A stretch of 64,000 nt of DNA from Pempheris klunzingeri (taxonomy: Eukaryota > Chordata > Actinopteri > Acropomatiformes > Pempheridae), in contig NC_092026.1 of NCBI RefSeq assembly GCF_042242105.1, positions 19,998,191-20,062,190 of the forward strand. The letters run 5' to 3'. The number at the start of each line of letters is the position of its first letter. The stretch's first letter is position 1. Below are positions 10,583 through 21,883 of this stretch, in pieces. The notes under the pieces were generated by a model. That model was not told the DNA's origin and ran no database searches. It worked only from the letters and a program-made list of their open reading frames with translations. The position numbers and the translations under genes are program-made.

Positions 10583-13500
10583 CTGAGAAGCTGCATTTAT
10601 GGTGCATTCGGTATTCCGTGTTCTATCTGCGGGTCAGTCATTAAGAATACATGTTAATTGGCTTTAATTTAAATTAAAAGTCTACTTAAAAATCAGTATT
10701 TGCTGTGACCACTCCTTGCCTTCAAAATAGCCTCAAATATACTATGTACACTTGCACAAAGTCAGGGATTTTGTGGGATCATAGTCAGATGAATGATTAA
10801 CTAAAAGTGGGTGAGGAACAGCCAAACTCTGCTACATGGTGAGGTTGTGGAAGACAACCATGATGCCATGATGTCACAGGACATTTCAGGATGTGCTATT
10901 TAAGCTCTTATGAAGAAGCACAGTGGTCGGCAAAAGGAAACAGATGAAGCAGATGAAAGACACATTATGCTTCCATCCCTTCGACATCAGAAGATGTCCA
11001 GCAGTGCCATCAGCTCAGAACTAGCTGAAACTAGTGGGACCCTGGTTCACCATCTACTGTCCAGAGAAGTCTGGCCAGAAGTGGTTTTCATGGAAGAAGT
11101 GCGACCAAAAAGCCAAAACTCTGACGTGGAAAAATGGCCAAGCGACTCAACTATGCACGAAAACACAGGAACTGAGATGCAGAAAAATGGCAGCAGGTGC
11201 TCTGGACTGATGAGTCAAAATCTGAAATATTTGGCCGTAGCAGAAGGCAGTTTGTGCAGTGAAGGCTGGAGAGCAGAACAATAATGAGAGTCTGCAGGCA
11301 ACAGTGAAGCTGGTGGAGGTTCCTTGCAAGTTTGGTTCTGCAATAGTGAAGCACACTCGAACTTACATTTTCCTCTCTTTCGATGCCAAATAACTAGAAT
11401 CGCAGAAATTATGAGAATGAGAATGAGAATGAGAATTCCGATGAAAGCAGCGAGCCCTGGGTCAACACTATTGCTGTTGTATTGTTTATCTGGATCTGTA
11501 AAGAAAAACAAAAGTCAAATTAGAAAAGTGTACCTTGTTTAAGTCATGCACTCTGGTAGAGGTTCATTATAATAACTCGTTCCAGTCAGAATATTAGAGC
11601 TGAACAGAACATTCAACTGACCATTTTCTAGTTTAGCTTTATAACCTACCAACTAACAATTCATGCTAGAAAATAGATAATGTTTTGCATTTTCGTTTTT
11701 TTCTGGTTTTTTTTTAATTGGAACAAATCAATTTTATCTGATTTTAACCAGATTTTATATCCCTCCTCTACACGTACAAGCTGTTGTGTTTCCTGTCCAA
11801 GAAAACACCATTCACAGCAGTTCACAGTAAACAAAATCATCTTGAGAGGAAAACAAAAAAATAGTTAATACATTTTTTACAACAAATGGTATTTTTGAAA
11901 TGCCAAATCAACTATTGCCAAAATCAATTCATGAGCTTTTTTCTGCCACCAGAGCAACTTGAGAAATGCTGAAATCATATAGCCTACCCACCATAAAACA
12001 TTTTAATGTATTTTAATCATGTTTGAAACAAAACCAATTTGTTTAGCATTATATTATGAAAAAATATTTATTCATAAAGCTGTGCATTATTGTCAGTTGG
12101 TTTGTCTTTCGGTCTTACCATTATGTCGTGGACAGAAATCTTGAGTATTTTTCATGTCCTTTATCCCGCTGACCTGGTTGCTATGGTTACAGATGATTGA
12201 GTCATTCTCCAGGTAGACGTGGAGAAAGGCCCCAGAGGCTGTGACCTCTGATCTCTCTCCTCCCTCCTGACTGCAGTTTTTGGTGTCACATCTAAAGGTG
12301 CTGTTGATGTGAGAGTCCTGCGCCCTGCAGGTCACAGTGATGTTACAGGAGTCTGAGTTGTTGGACACAGAGTCCACTGTCAGGTTAACTGGAGACACTG
12401 GACCTGAGGGGGAAAGTTTGTGTGAAACGTATTAGAAACATGGCAGCAGAAACTCTCCATCACTGTCTGAAATGTCAACAAACCCACCTTGAACTGTGAC
12501 GTGGTATTCAGCTATTATTTTTGAAGCGTCAGTCCCTGTCGCTTCTGCAGTATAAACTCCAGTGTCTGCTTCCTGTAGATCCTTCAGTTTCAGAGAGTAT
12601 TTCTTCTCAGGAAACTCAATCCTTCCCTTGTAGGCAGTAGCAACTGATGGCTCCCTACCAGGTAAAAATCGTACTAAGACATCTTTTTTATTAAATTTCC
12701 AAAAAACAGTAACATCTTCTTCAAGAGCATCAGCTGTTATGACATCCAGAGGAAAATCCTTTCCCCTCTGCACAAACACTACAGCACTGGACCCTGTAAA
12801 AACAGTAGATACATAATGCTTAATGATTTACTTGATACTGAATGTTACTCCACTCCTGCTATATTTCTAACACACCAGATCATCAATTCAAAATTAGTAA
12901 GTACCTTCAACTTCTCATGGTTTATCACGGGTTGGAAAATGCACCTGCTTTGTCTCGTGACAAAGCAGGTGCATTGCCCACACTAGTGATCCCCAGCTTA
13001 AAGCAGCTGTTCACTGCTTATAAACGTTTAGTGATGTCATGGCCGTACTGGGAGTTCCTTGTGGATTTGGGGAGTTTTCCCCCAATGAGAACTCCTGGTG
13101 TTGGATCCAGGCCACGCCCCCTACCTGAGTTTATTGGAGGCAATGCCGACAAGTTTTGGCGCCCGTTTATTTTATGGCCCTTTGTTCCTTTGTTAGGCTT
13201 TTCCAGGTACATGTAGGCTGCTCTTGTCTGGCCATGCGGCAAGGCCCAACACAGCAGAGAATCTTGTTGACTTTGTTATGTGGAATTTATATGTGATTAT
13301 TTAATCCAACCACTCATTTTCTACACCAACATAGGCCTATTCTGTGTAGAGGAGCATAGGGGGAACATGTGAACTCCACACAGAAAGATGGATTCAAGAT
13401 CAGGGCCACTAATCACTTTGGCATGTGCCTGATGTGCCTTACAAATTATTTTAATGGCATTTAAGCATAATGGTTTTTGCCACCTAATTTTACCAAACCC

Positions 13501-15008
13501 TAATCATAGAGGTACAGCTAATGAAAAAGCTAGAATGGATTATTTTTGTTGCTGTTACATGGGTTGTCTTTAAGGCACTGACAGACTTTGTATTTCAGCA
13601 TTTAGGTACAAGGACTGTACAGCATGACTAGCATACATCTGTCTGTTCAAACAAATCAGTTATTCAAAATAACTCCAAAATAACAATTAGCTACAGTCAA
13701 TAAATTAAGGACCATAAATTTCAGTATTTTGACCTTTCAAGCTTGACAACTATCTTTTACAAATGCAATGTTAACCTATATAACCTACCAAGCTTAGTTA
13801 ACGTTATCTAGCTTTAGGTCCCAATTAATAGTGTTACATAGCAGAGAGATGAGTGTAGTTTATTTTTGTACATAATACTAATTAATGTTGCATAAAAATG
13901 GCAGGTTTTTAAGCCTGTTTCTGGACCGCTGTGTCTGTGTGTCAATTTTAGGGATTTAGAGGTTATAGTAGTCCGATTATCAAAGCTCAGACAGATGCTA
14001 TCTGACATCACTTTCACAGTTCAAGAAATGTTAATGATTCCCTCCCAGCATTTAATAAACCTTAATTCTTAATTCTTAAGATGGCTTACTTGTGTTAACG
14101 TTACTTGATAATTTGTCAACACGTTAACGTCTCTCTTAGATTTATAGTCTGCTAGATTTATATCTAGATTTATAGTCTGAAATTCATGTTTGTGCAGTCA
14201 GGCCTGGTCAAACTGTACCTTGACGCTTAATGTATATTTTTTGCATGGGGTGCAGAGTGTATTGCTTGTAAATACATAATTGTTTTCTGTATCATTAATC
14301 AAGACATATTGAAAAGATGAACAAAAAAAGAAAATCACTAAAACACAAACTGAGGGGATTTTCTTAGCGTTAACTTAAGTTACTTAATTAAAAGTATGCT
14401 TGGGGCATGGGGAAAACTTCTGTGTAACTTTATCCACGTTAATGTCTGACTCAGACGTAGGACAACTCAACACAATGTGACGCATCACCTCCATTATATC
14501 ATTCTGGCAATCTTAGCCACTACTAACAAGCAAAGTATATCACACTACCCAGTTCCCTATCTGTATTATATAAAATAAAACAATATATGCTACCATTAAT
14601 CAAAAAATGTACATTTTCTCAAACCAGAGAAAACGATCTCCAAAATAAATTTAAAAAAGAAATCTCATCTTACACTATGATAGCAGACGATTCTTGGTTT
14701 GTATAAAAACAAGTAGAGAGCGCACGGTAGGGAGAGAGAGAGGCCACCACTAACTGCTAAGCTATGAATTCAGACAGAAAGTCACTAAAAGGAGAGAACT
14801 GAGAGTGTTTGAGCAGAGCCAGCGTCAGTTACAGTTCTCCCTTCCTTCTACTTATCTACTTATTTTTAGTTCATGTGTTAGCCCCAAGGTACAACAAGCA
14901 GACTTTTTAAATAAAAAGATGGAAATATTAGTAGAAAAAATAAGTTTTACCTTGCTTTTGACAAGAGCACACAAGGAACACAGCACACAGATACAAAACA
15001 GGTCTCAT
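10583..15008 (-). CDS. SLAM/CD2-family Ig receptor, copy B (3' end unresolved)
   Basis: Minus-strand receptor. Exons: 15008-14951 (signal peptide MRPVLYLCAVFLVCSCQKQG, ATG at 15008), 12793-12488 (V-like), 12403-12119 (C2-like), 11495-11367 (transmembrane) and 10626-10583 (tail). Internal junctions are phase 1 until exon 5, which ends in phase 0, and the five exons total 274 codons. The two Ig exons and the intron between them are nearly identical to copy A in inverted orientation, with only a handful of amino-acid changes (e.g. DALEEDVT for DVLEEDVI, GTDAS for ETDAS). The transmembrane core is a run of alternating Ile and Leu (GILILILILII) followed by WHRKRGK. Tail exon 5 reads TRNTECTINAASQ. 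It is the same length (44 nt) as tail exon 5 of copy C, but the tyrosine of copy C is replaced by asparagine. I could not find the last exon or stop. A Tc1-like relic sits in intron 4. Confidence 0.75.
10660..11300 (+). mobile_element. Tc1/mariner-like transposon relic
   Basis: The opening 'aatcagtatttgctgtgacc' resembles the non-coding end of fish Tc1-like elements. Farther on the plus strand reads, across frame breaks, through pieces resembling Tc1 transposase, including WTDESKSEIFG followed by RRQFVQ. Stops and frameshifts make it inactive, and the 3' terminal repeat was not found. It lies inside intron 4 of receptor copy B, antisense to it. Confidence 0.7.
12938..12975. repeat. Perfect 17-bp inverted repeat, 4-nt loop
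   Basis: The left arm (12938-12954) is 'aatgcacctgctttgtc' and the right arm (12959-12975) is its exact reverse complement, around the loop TCGT. It lies in intron 1 of copy B. A perfect stem this long is unlikely by chance. It may be part of a small foldback element. Confidence 0.75.
13000..13435. repeat. Probable repeat-derived DNA in intron 1 of copy B
   Basis: The stretch is GC-richer than its surroundings (13020-13240) and has open frames on both strands without domains. It is followed by a short remnant (about 13340-13430, 'gggggaacatgtgaactcca') of the high-copy repeat found at 8504-8842. The identity of the first part is unknown. Confidence 0.4.
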
Positions 15009-15025
15009 TTTGGCACGTTACACAT

Positions 15026-15049
15026 GAGGAAGTGGCAGTTGGTTATATA
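15026..15049 (-). promoter_or_regulatory. Candidate TATA box and ETS/PU.1-like site of copy B
   Basis: On the minus strand TATATAA (15049-15043) lies about 35 bases upstream of the ATG at 15008. Between them the plus strand reads GAGGAAGTG (15027-15035), a good match to an ETS/PU.1 core. This is consistent with a leukocyte-expressed receptor and implies a very short 5' UTR. No transcript evidence is available here. Confidence 0.35.
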
Positions 15050-15880
15050 CGTACCCAACTTCCCCCCACTTCTGCAAGGCTGTCGTGCGTGTTGTTGGGT
15101 TTCACCATCAAAAAACATGTTTCTGTCTTTTGAACAGAGAACTCTCTCTCTGGACTCAGTTTTCAGTCCTTAAGTTTGCACAGTGTGCTAAATGCATTTA
15201 TGGACCCAGTTTTACAGCTTCAGCTAAATCACGTGTGCACAGTGGATCACAGTAAGCGTCTTACTTCGTTTCCTGTTTGTCAGAGCTTCTGAGTACCTTC
15301 AGACCTTCTGACCTGTTGCAATGCTACACTACTTCTACAGTTTAATAACTGTCCTGTCAGCTGTCTTAAACAGCTAACAGTCGGCGATGGCTTCTCTCTC
15401 TCCCTCTCAGTCTCCTACTCTCTCTACTAGACCCCATTCCTACTGGGCTACTTAAGGAAATCCTGCCCTGAACAGAGATCTAGGGTTGTTTTTATGTTTC
15501 TCCTATCAATGAGGAGTAATAGGTGGCTCTAGCATTACAGAGGGCCTTTCTATAGGTTTTCAGACTGTCTTGCCAGATTAAGCGGGATTCTTCTAATTTG
15601 GTGGCACGCCATGTCCTTTCAAGTTTTCGTGAATTTTGCTTAAATTTGCTGAACTGTACCAGGGAGCTCTAGTTCACTTTTACCATGATGTGCCAAATAA
15701 TAATCAGTCAACATAATAAAGCCATAGAAATACTGTATTCAAGATTAAGACATTTTTATTTTGAATCTGTGAAACTATTTATGTACATGAAAGCAATAAC
15801 AAAGAATTTAAGGGAAAAGTGGAAATGGCTCAAAGTAACCTGCAAAATGGTTTGCATGCATACATACTTCAATATATATT
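15050..15880. other. Spacer between copies B and C
   Basis: Holds the upstream region of copy B and, at its left-facing end, the likely 3' UTR of copy C. Small open frames occur but none is supportable. Confidence 0.5.
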
Positions 15881-15883
15881 AGT

Positions 15884-15889
15884 TTTATT
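15884..15889 (-). terminator. Candidate poly(A) signal of copy C
   Basis: TTTATT on the plus strand gives AATAAA on the minus strand, about 210 bases after the stop codon of copy C (16103-16101). Another AATAAA lies farther on at 15755-15760. Confidence 0.35.
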
Positions 15890-16100
15890 TGAAAACCAAT
15901 AAATACAAAAATCCTGTTAGAAAAGACAGAAGGTTTGGTCTGTAGTTTGTCATGTTAAACAAAACCATAACAAAGGTCTCGTCTAAAGGTTTTTAATCAC
16001 CAAGTGGTTTGATGGGTTTGAGAGTTCGGTATCAGCCTGAAATACAGAACATCACAGTTTCTCTAGTGAATTTAATTCACATTGTAAATATGTGTGTTTT

Positions 16101-16771
16101 TCAACACTCAGTTGGTTGTGGGGGTCTGTAGTTGGACTTTGCAGCTCTGAAAACCTGAGCATACACAGTATGTGGCGAGGAGGTGCTTGTGGTCCCAGTG
16201 AACTCTGATGCATCTTCTGTAAGACTCTGATTCAGATTTTGGTCCGGTTTGATGTCCTAGAGATAAATCACATGACCTTGTTAGGAAAATGAAATTTTGC
16301 CATTATAACATTGCTTCACATATACTGCATAGGTAGTTGGATCATAGTGTATCTGGAAATTCCTGATGTGGTAATAGTATGCAGCAGGATTAGTAACAGC
16401 AGACTGGGCGCAGCAGTTTTTGTACCAGAGAGATGTAGGTGATTTGAATAAACTGCCTTTTGTATCCAAAAAATGCTTAGAGAGTAGTGTTTGGTGTTTT
16501 AGGTTTAGTTATAGGTGGGCCAATACATTAGGAAGATTTCTGACATTTTCTAGTCTGTTCTTCAGTTTGACTACCAAATATTAACAGCCATGTAAAAAAA
16601 ACAACTTGCTGCTTACCTGAGGAACTGCATATATAGTATTTCCATAGTTCTTTCTTTTATCTGTAAGTTAGTAATAACAAATGTTGATTTTTGTCTTTAA
16701 CACAGTGTCAACTTTTCTTTTATGTGACGCAGAAAGGCAATATTTTGTGATGATCTATCTATCTATCTATC

Positions 16772-16802
<31 letters not shown>

Positions 16803-19717
16803 CTATAGCCCCCAAGTTCACAGACACAGTACCAAACTGTTCCATTAATATAGCCCAATATCTCAAAAAACAAATATGTCTCAAGGACCAAATTGCTGCA
16901 AATTTCAGGCAGATTTTAATCATCCTGATAGTGTTGCAATTTGTTGCTGTTTCTTTGTATTTCTATCTCTTATAAAGAATTTAATTACATTGCTGGGACT
17001 TACATTTTATGAAAAGGAAAAGGCAAAGGGCAGTCGGAAGGCTAACAATGGCAACCCCAGTCCAAATCACATTTGTAGTGGCTCCATTGGAAACTGTAAA
17101 GAAACCAAAGAACTACATCAGACATGTTGACACACTTTGAGATTGCAATTGTAATTTTTACAAATGTTTCTGAAAGGGCAGAACTGTTGTGGACAAATAA
17201 TCTCTCTGTCTGAGTGTAACCTCAAAGGGTTGTAGACCATCAACCTCCCAAATGACTCTTGATACAAAGCATTTTAGATCACCTGGTTGATAAGAATAAA
17301 TAAAAATGTTGTGTGGATGATGGAAATTTGCACATGACAATAACAAAACTTCTCATGCACAATGAAAAACCCTGCTGTTTGAAAAGCCTGTGAGCATTTT
17401 CCTTGGGGAAAACCACTACTATGTCTAATTGGTGCCAGCTACACTATATTTCAACAAACGTTAAACTAAGGATTGAATATACTTTGTGCAAGTGTTGAGA
17501 GTATAATTGGCATCTGATATGCCATACGTTAAATTTGAGCATGACAAAGAATTTGAGATATTCAAATGCTGTATTAAGTCAGTTTGTTTTTCCATGACTT
17601 CACCCATTGAGGTTAAACTGAACCAATGTGCCTCCAGAGAACTTTGCCATGTGAAATGTTTGAATAATTCTGAGTAACTTTAAGGTGTTTGACTTTTATT
17701 ATAATCTCACCTGGATGTGGTAGATGCGGTACACAGATGGATTTAACCTCCTTCCTGTCCTGTTTCCAGCTTACAAGGTTGCTATGGTTACAGATGAAGA
17801 AGCCTTGCTCCAGGTACACATGAATAGAGGCAAGATGGGCCTCTGATTTGTCTCCTTCCTCCTTAGAGCAGGTTTGGTTGTCACATCTAAAAGTGCTGCT
17901 GATGTGAGAGTCCACTGAGGTGCAGGTCACAGTCACGTTACAGGAGCCTGAGATGCTGGAGTTCACTGTCAGTTCCACTGGGGAAACTGGATCTGGAAGA
18001 GAAAATACAGGTGTGAAGGGTTTTGAAGCAGGACACTGCTGTGTATCAACATTTGAAATATTAAGAAACTCACCTTGAACTATGACCTTGTATTTAGCTA
18101 CAATTTGGACTTGGTCACCAGAAACATGTGCACTATAATCACCACTGTCATCCTTTTGTACATCCCTTAAGAACAAAGTGTAATTCTGTAAAGAAATGTC
18201 AGCTCTTCCTGCGTAATTCTTGTGTACTCTTATTCTATTACTGTCAGATAATTTCACAATATTCATACTGCCATTGAGTTGCCATATAAAATCACTGTCT
18301 TCTTCTCGATCAACCTGTTTCTTGACATCCAAGGATAACTCCTCTCCTGTCTGCACAAACACAGGAGTCACAGAGCTAGTACCTGCAAAAACAACAGATT
18401 TCAAAATCACCTGTATATTTAAAACAGTTATATCAATATTTCTGTACTTGTACAAAGTGCTGTGCTTAGTGACAAACCTATAGAAAATTATACACTTTAA
18501 AAACCCCATTTACACTTGTAAATGATGTGAAGACACTATCATTTATGCTCAGCCACATGTAGACGTCTTTGATGGGTAAGTCCTAAATCTTTATGCATTT
18601 TGCTATGGTATTCCCTGGCTACATTTGAATAAGGGTCAGCCCAAATCCACTCCACAGAAAACTTCCAAAAACACCAGAAGATAAATCATTTTACAACAAT
18701 GATAGTTTAGCTAGCATTAGCTAGCCACCAATTATCCATAACCTAACATGAACACATGAATAAATTAACCCCTTACTGCCTGAATTTATTTACAATTATC
18801 TAAAAAAATAAATTATTTGTGTTTTTGCATTCAAGCAGATGCTAAATGAAGAGGAGATTGTTAATTTGAATATAGCATAGCATAGACCAGTACAATATAA
18901 TAATAGTATAATAAAATATATATGTACATACGCATAGAATATATATATATTTATTTATGTATGTATGCTTCTATGTATATATAATGTATACATAGAAGAT
19001 GCATCAACCAGCATTAGTGGGATACAGAGGCCACCTCAGCTGCAGGTTTGAGGCAAATTTGCGACAACAGGCAACAAGGGGTTAATTTTATGAAATGAGA
19101 AAAGCCTTTTATCATCTTCACAGGCTCTAACTCAGATAGGTCTCACCTTTCTGGCTATAATGCATGTAATAATGTAATTTCCACTTAGCTTTTTTGAGAT
19201 TTCATAGCTATACAACCCACCTAAGATGCATGAATAGACTCCTACAGTCGATATTCCCCACAACTAAGTGGAGGAAGAGCGAGGGATTTCGGGGACACTG
19301 AGGTCACCTCCTTGGTATTTGGGGCATTTTAGAAAGATATTACATCCTACAGTTAAAATCTATTTCTTGGTGAATATTTCATAGTTTGATATAAATTGGT
19401 TATACCAAGTAAGTATACCTATAAAAGGTTAAAAGTATGAAACTTGCATTAAAAAGGATAGGATAATAATTGACATAACTGTATTCCTCAGTAAATCTTG
19501 AGCACGAGAATAGTATAGATTTCTCAATATTACATAATTCATGAGTTCCAAGTTTTTTTTATCTAACTTCAGTGCTACTGTACAACTAGACTTGAGACTT
19601 GAAAACAAATATCATCAAAATGTGAAATACAAAGTTCTTACCGTGTGTTTCATATGAATACAGCAGAGACAAAGCAAAGAGAAGCACAAGAGGCCAACAA
19701 ACAAGGAAGTGGTAGAG
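16101..19717 (-). CDS. SLAM-family receptor with ITSM, copy C
   Basis: Minus-strand SLAM/CD2-type receptor. Exons: candidate signal exon ending at 19642 (about 19717-19642), 18382-18074 (V-like), 17992-17711 (C2-like), 17093-17004 (transmembrane, VIWTGVAIVSLPTALCLFLF), 16660-16617 (tail) and 16256-16101 (tail, stop). Phases are 1,1,1,1 then 0 and are consistent throughout. The V-like domain has FIWQLNG and DDSGDYSAHV without canonical cysteines. The C2-like domain has SCNVTVTC, FRCDNQTC, FFICNHS and SIC. Tail exon 5 reads RKNYGNTIYAVPQ. The last exon holds TVYAQV, a match to the ITSM consensus TxYxx(V/I) that binds SAP/SH2D1A-type adaptors and phosphatases in this family. The signal exon is hydrophobic (LVCWPLVLLFALSLL) and its donor is in the right phase, but no in-frame ATG is present: the codon just upstream is TAG. 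The true start may lie in another exon, or the gene may be damaged. Confidence 0.75.
16753..16807. repeat. (CTAT)n microsatellite
   Basis: About 13 units of CTAT with one imperfect unit, in intron 4 of receptor copy C. Confidence 0.9.
18765..19085. mobile_element. piggyBac-type MITE
   Basis: Flanked by TTAA on both sides. The left end reads CCCCTTACTGCCTG after TTAA (18765-18768), and the right end is the near reverse complement (CAGGCAACAAGGGG) before TTAA (19082-19085). TTAA target sites with CCC-starting terminal repeats are the hallmark of piggyBac elements. It is about 320 bp with no coding capacity, and lies in intron 1 of copy C. The interior is AT-rich, with TATATA and TGTATG runs. 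Confidence 0.7.
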
Positions 19718-21883
19718 CTATTTGTGTGGTGAGTTCAGTGGAAACTAAAAGCTTTTTTATTGAGTTACCTTTTAGCAAAGTGCTCTGACTGAATTTAACT
19801 TTCCTCTGCTGCACAGTGTAAGTGTCTAGGACTTTTATTGTTAAAGGTAAGAACGGCGCAGAAAAAAGTTTGCCACCTTGGTTCAGGTGAGAGAGCCTCA
19901 GTGTTATAATTTTATAATTCTTATAATTATAGGAGCTACTCACAATGCTTGGTTAGACTAATATGGTAAATTTGTGCAATCCTGTGAGATCACGTTGAAA
20001 ATAATGATGTTAGCATAGCAACATTTGGAAATGTTAAAGCATTGTAAATAGATAACAGTGACATTAGGCTTCAAGTGGCAGTGAGTGTGGCAGAAAAACA
20101 AATGATGGAAATTCAGCAAATAACACAGCATATGGTTTAGATAAATGTGTCAGAAAGGTTTTAAGCTTCAGTGTTCAGCTTTCCAACCAAATTTGCTTAC
20201 AACCGACATGAAACAAAAGATTACTTTTAATATTTCGTAATCAGCTTTATTAAATCACTTTCTAGAGAGAATTGTCTCATTTGATCTCTCAATCTGCATT
20301 TTAAACACAATTAACATTTGCTTGATGTTAATTAAGGAAATGCTACAAATACATGCACTCTCCAACATATTCGTTCCTCGCTTTATCTGAATTAACCATC
20401 ATTGTCGCACATTTACATGGGAATACAATCATCATCAGTGACATACATCACTTTCACATTCTCGTCTCTCATCTTTCAAGTCCTCTTCAAGTCCTTAAAT
20501 AAAATGGGCTTCGACAAACTTTTCATTGCTAGTTTGACAATGTTAGTAAAGTACAAAAGGCTACTACTTCACACAGAAAGGAGAGCCTCATCAAAGTTTC
20601 CAGTAAGATTTTAAACCCTCAATATTCATACACCCATGTATGATCTGACAACATAATCTCATTTTCATCAGTCAGTAAGCTTAAAGCCACTGAGACAGGG
20701 AAAATACTATTCCAATTAGCTTTGTAGAAAGTTTATTCTAATTGCTTCAAATCCAATGATATTCAGTGTGTAAGTGTTTTTAGTAGTAATAAAAAACATG
20801 TACGCCTAAGGTAAGTTTCCAAACATAGGCAGCTGACCTTCCTAAGGTGCAAATGTACATCATGTACTCACATAAAGTGCTAACTTTCTGTTTCAAAACA
20901 GCAATAAAATACAACAGAAAACAAGAAATGCCCACACCATCATAAGATACAGTATACAGAGCACCTTGAGCACAGTATATTCAATCAGAGGTTTGCTGTA
21001 GTGCTACATTAGTGTAACAGAATCTCCAAAATGGTCTAAATAACATATTACAATGCACCAGTCTTTTTTTACAACAGGAAATATATGTCATAAGAGTGTG
21101 GTAAGAGAGTGGTGGTGAGGATCTTCCTCATAAACTGGAGTTACTGGCATTACTGATTGGTGTTGTTACTGTAATAGAAATGATCTGAGCTGAAACCAGA
21201 AGTAAAATGGCCTTATGTATGTGTTGTACATAGAAATATGTGTTTATCTTCGAGTAAGTATAGATGGTTCTAAAGGGTCTGCGGGTATTTCCTGCCCCAC
21301 TTAGCATACTAACGTTACCATAACCCCCTACTCAAACACCCTGATACTGGAAAACACACACGCATATTGACTCACACTTTTTTGTGCATCGGTTTTTCTG
21401 TCTGATTTGACATTTAGTAGTCAAGGGAGAACTCGAACAAACCCACCAAGGTTTCCATACTCCCCACTGTCTTGTTTTGTATCTTTGTTTTAATGCTTTT
21501 TATGTGTGAATAAATAAACCAACCTGTTATTTTTTTTTTAGTTATGACAGTGTCTACAGTATATGATCCCATATACATATAGTAGCGCCAATTACGCCGT
21601 GTGTTATGGCGTCATATGAATACAGTAAATCCAGTGTAAAATATGTATTATCTCAGCAAACATATGACAATGACAAACCATTAACCATACAGTAGTCTGT
21701 AGTCTTAAATCCTTTCTGCGTCATTTGGTGCTACTAGGACCTAGATATCTTTCTGATACAAGTTCAAAACAGTCTAAAAAGACAGTCTCCCAAGCTGTGT
21801 CGAGATGATGATGGCATTGACAGCAATCAGTCTCCTGCGCATTGCTCTCTATGAAACACTCCAATTGCAACCATTTGAGCTAT
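19718..21883. other. Intergenic: upstream of copy C, 3' UTR side of kcnj10
   Basis: No coding gene seen. It should include the kcnj10 3' UTR on the minus strand. One AATAAA on that strand is at about 20252-20247, but the transcript end cannot be fixed from sequence alone. Confidence 0.5.

Noticed and set aside
12842-13242. Coding frames on both strands in the GC-richer patch of copy B intron 1
   Set aside because: Overlapping frames on opposite strands with no domain; probably repeat-derived.
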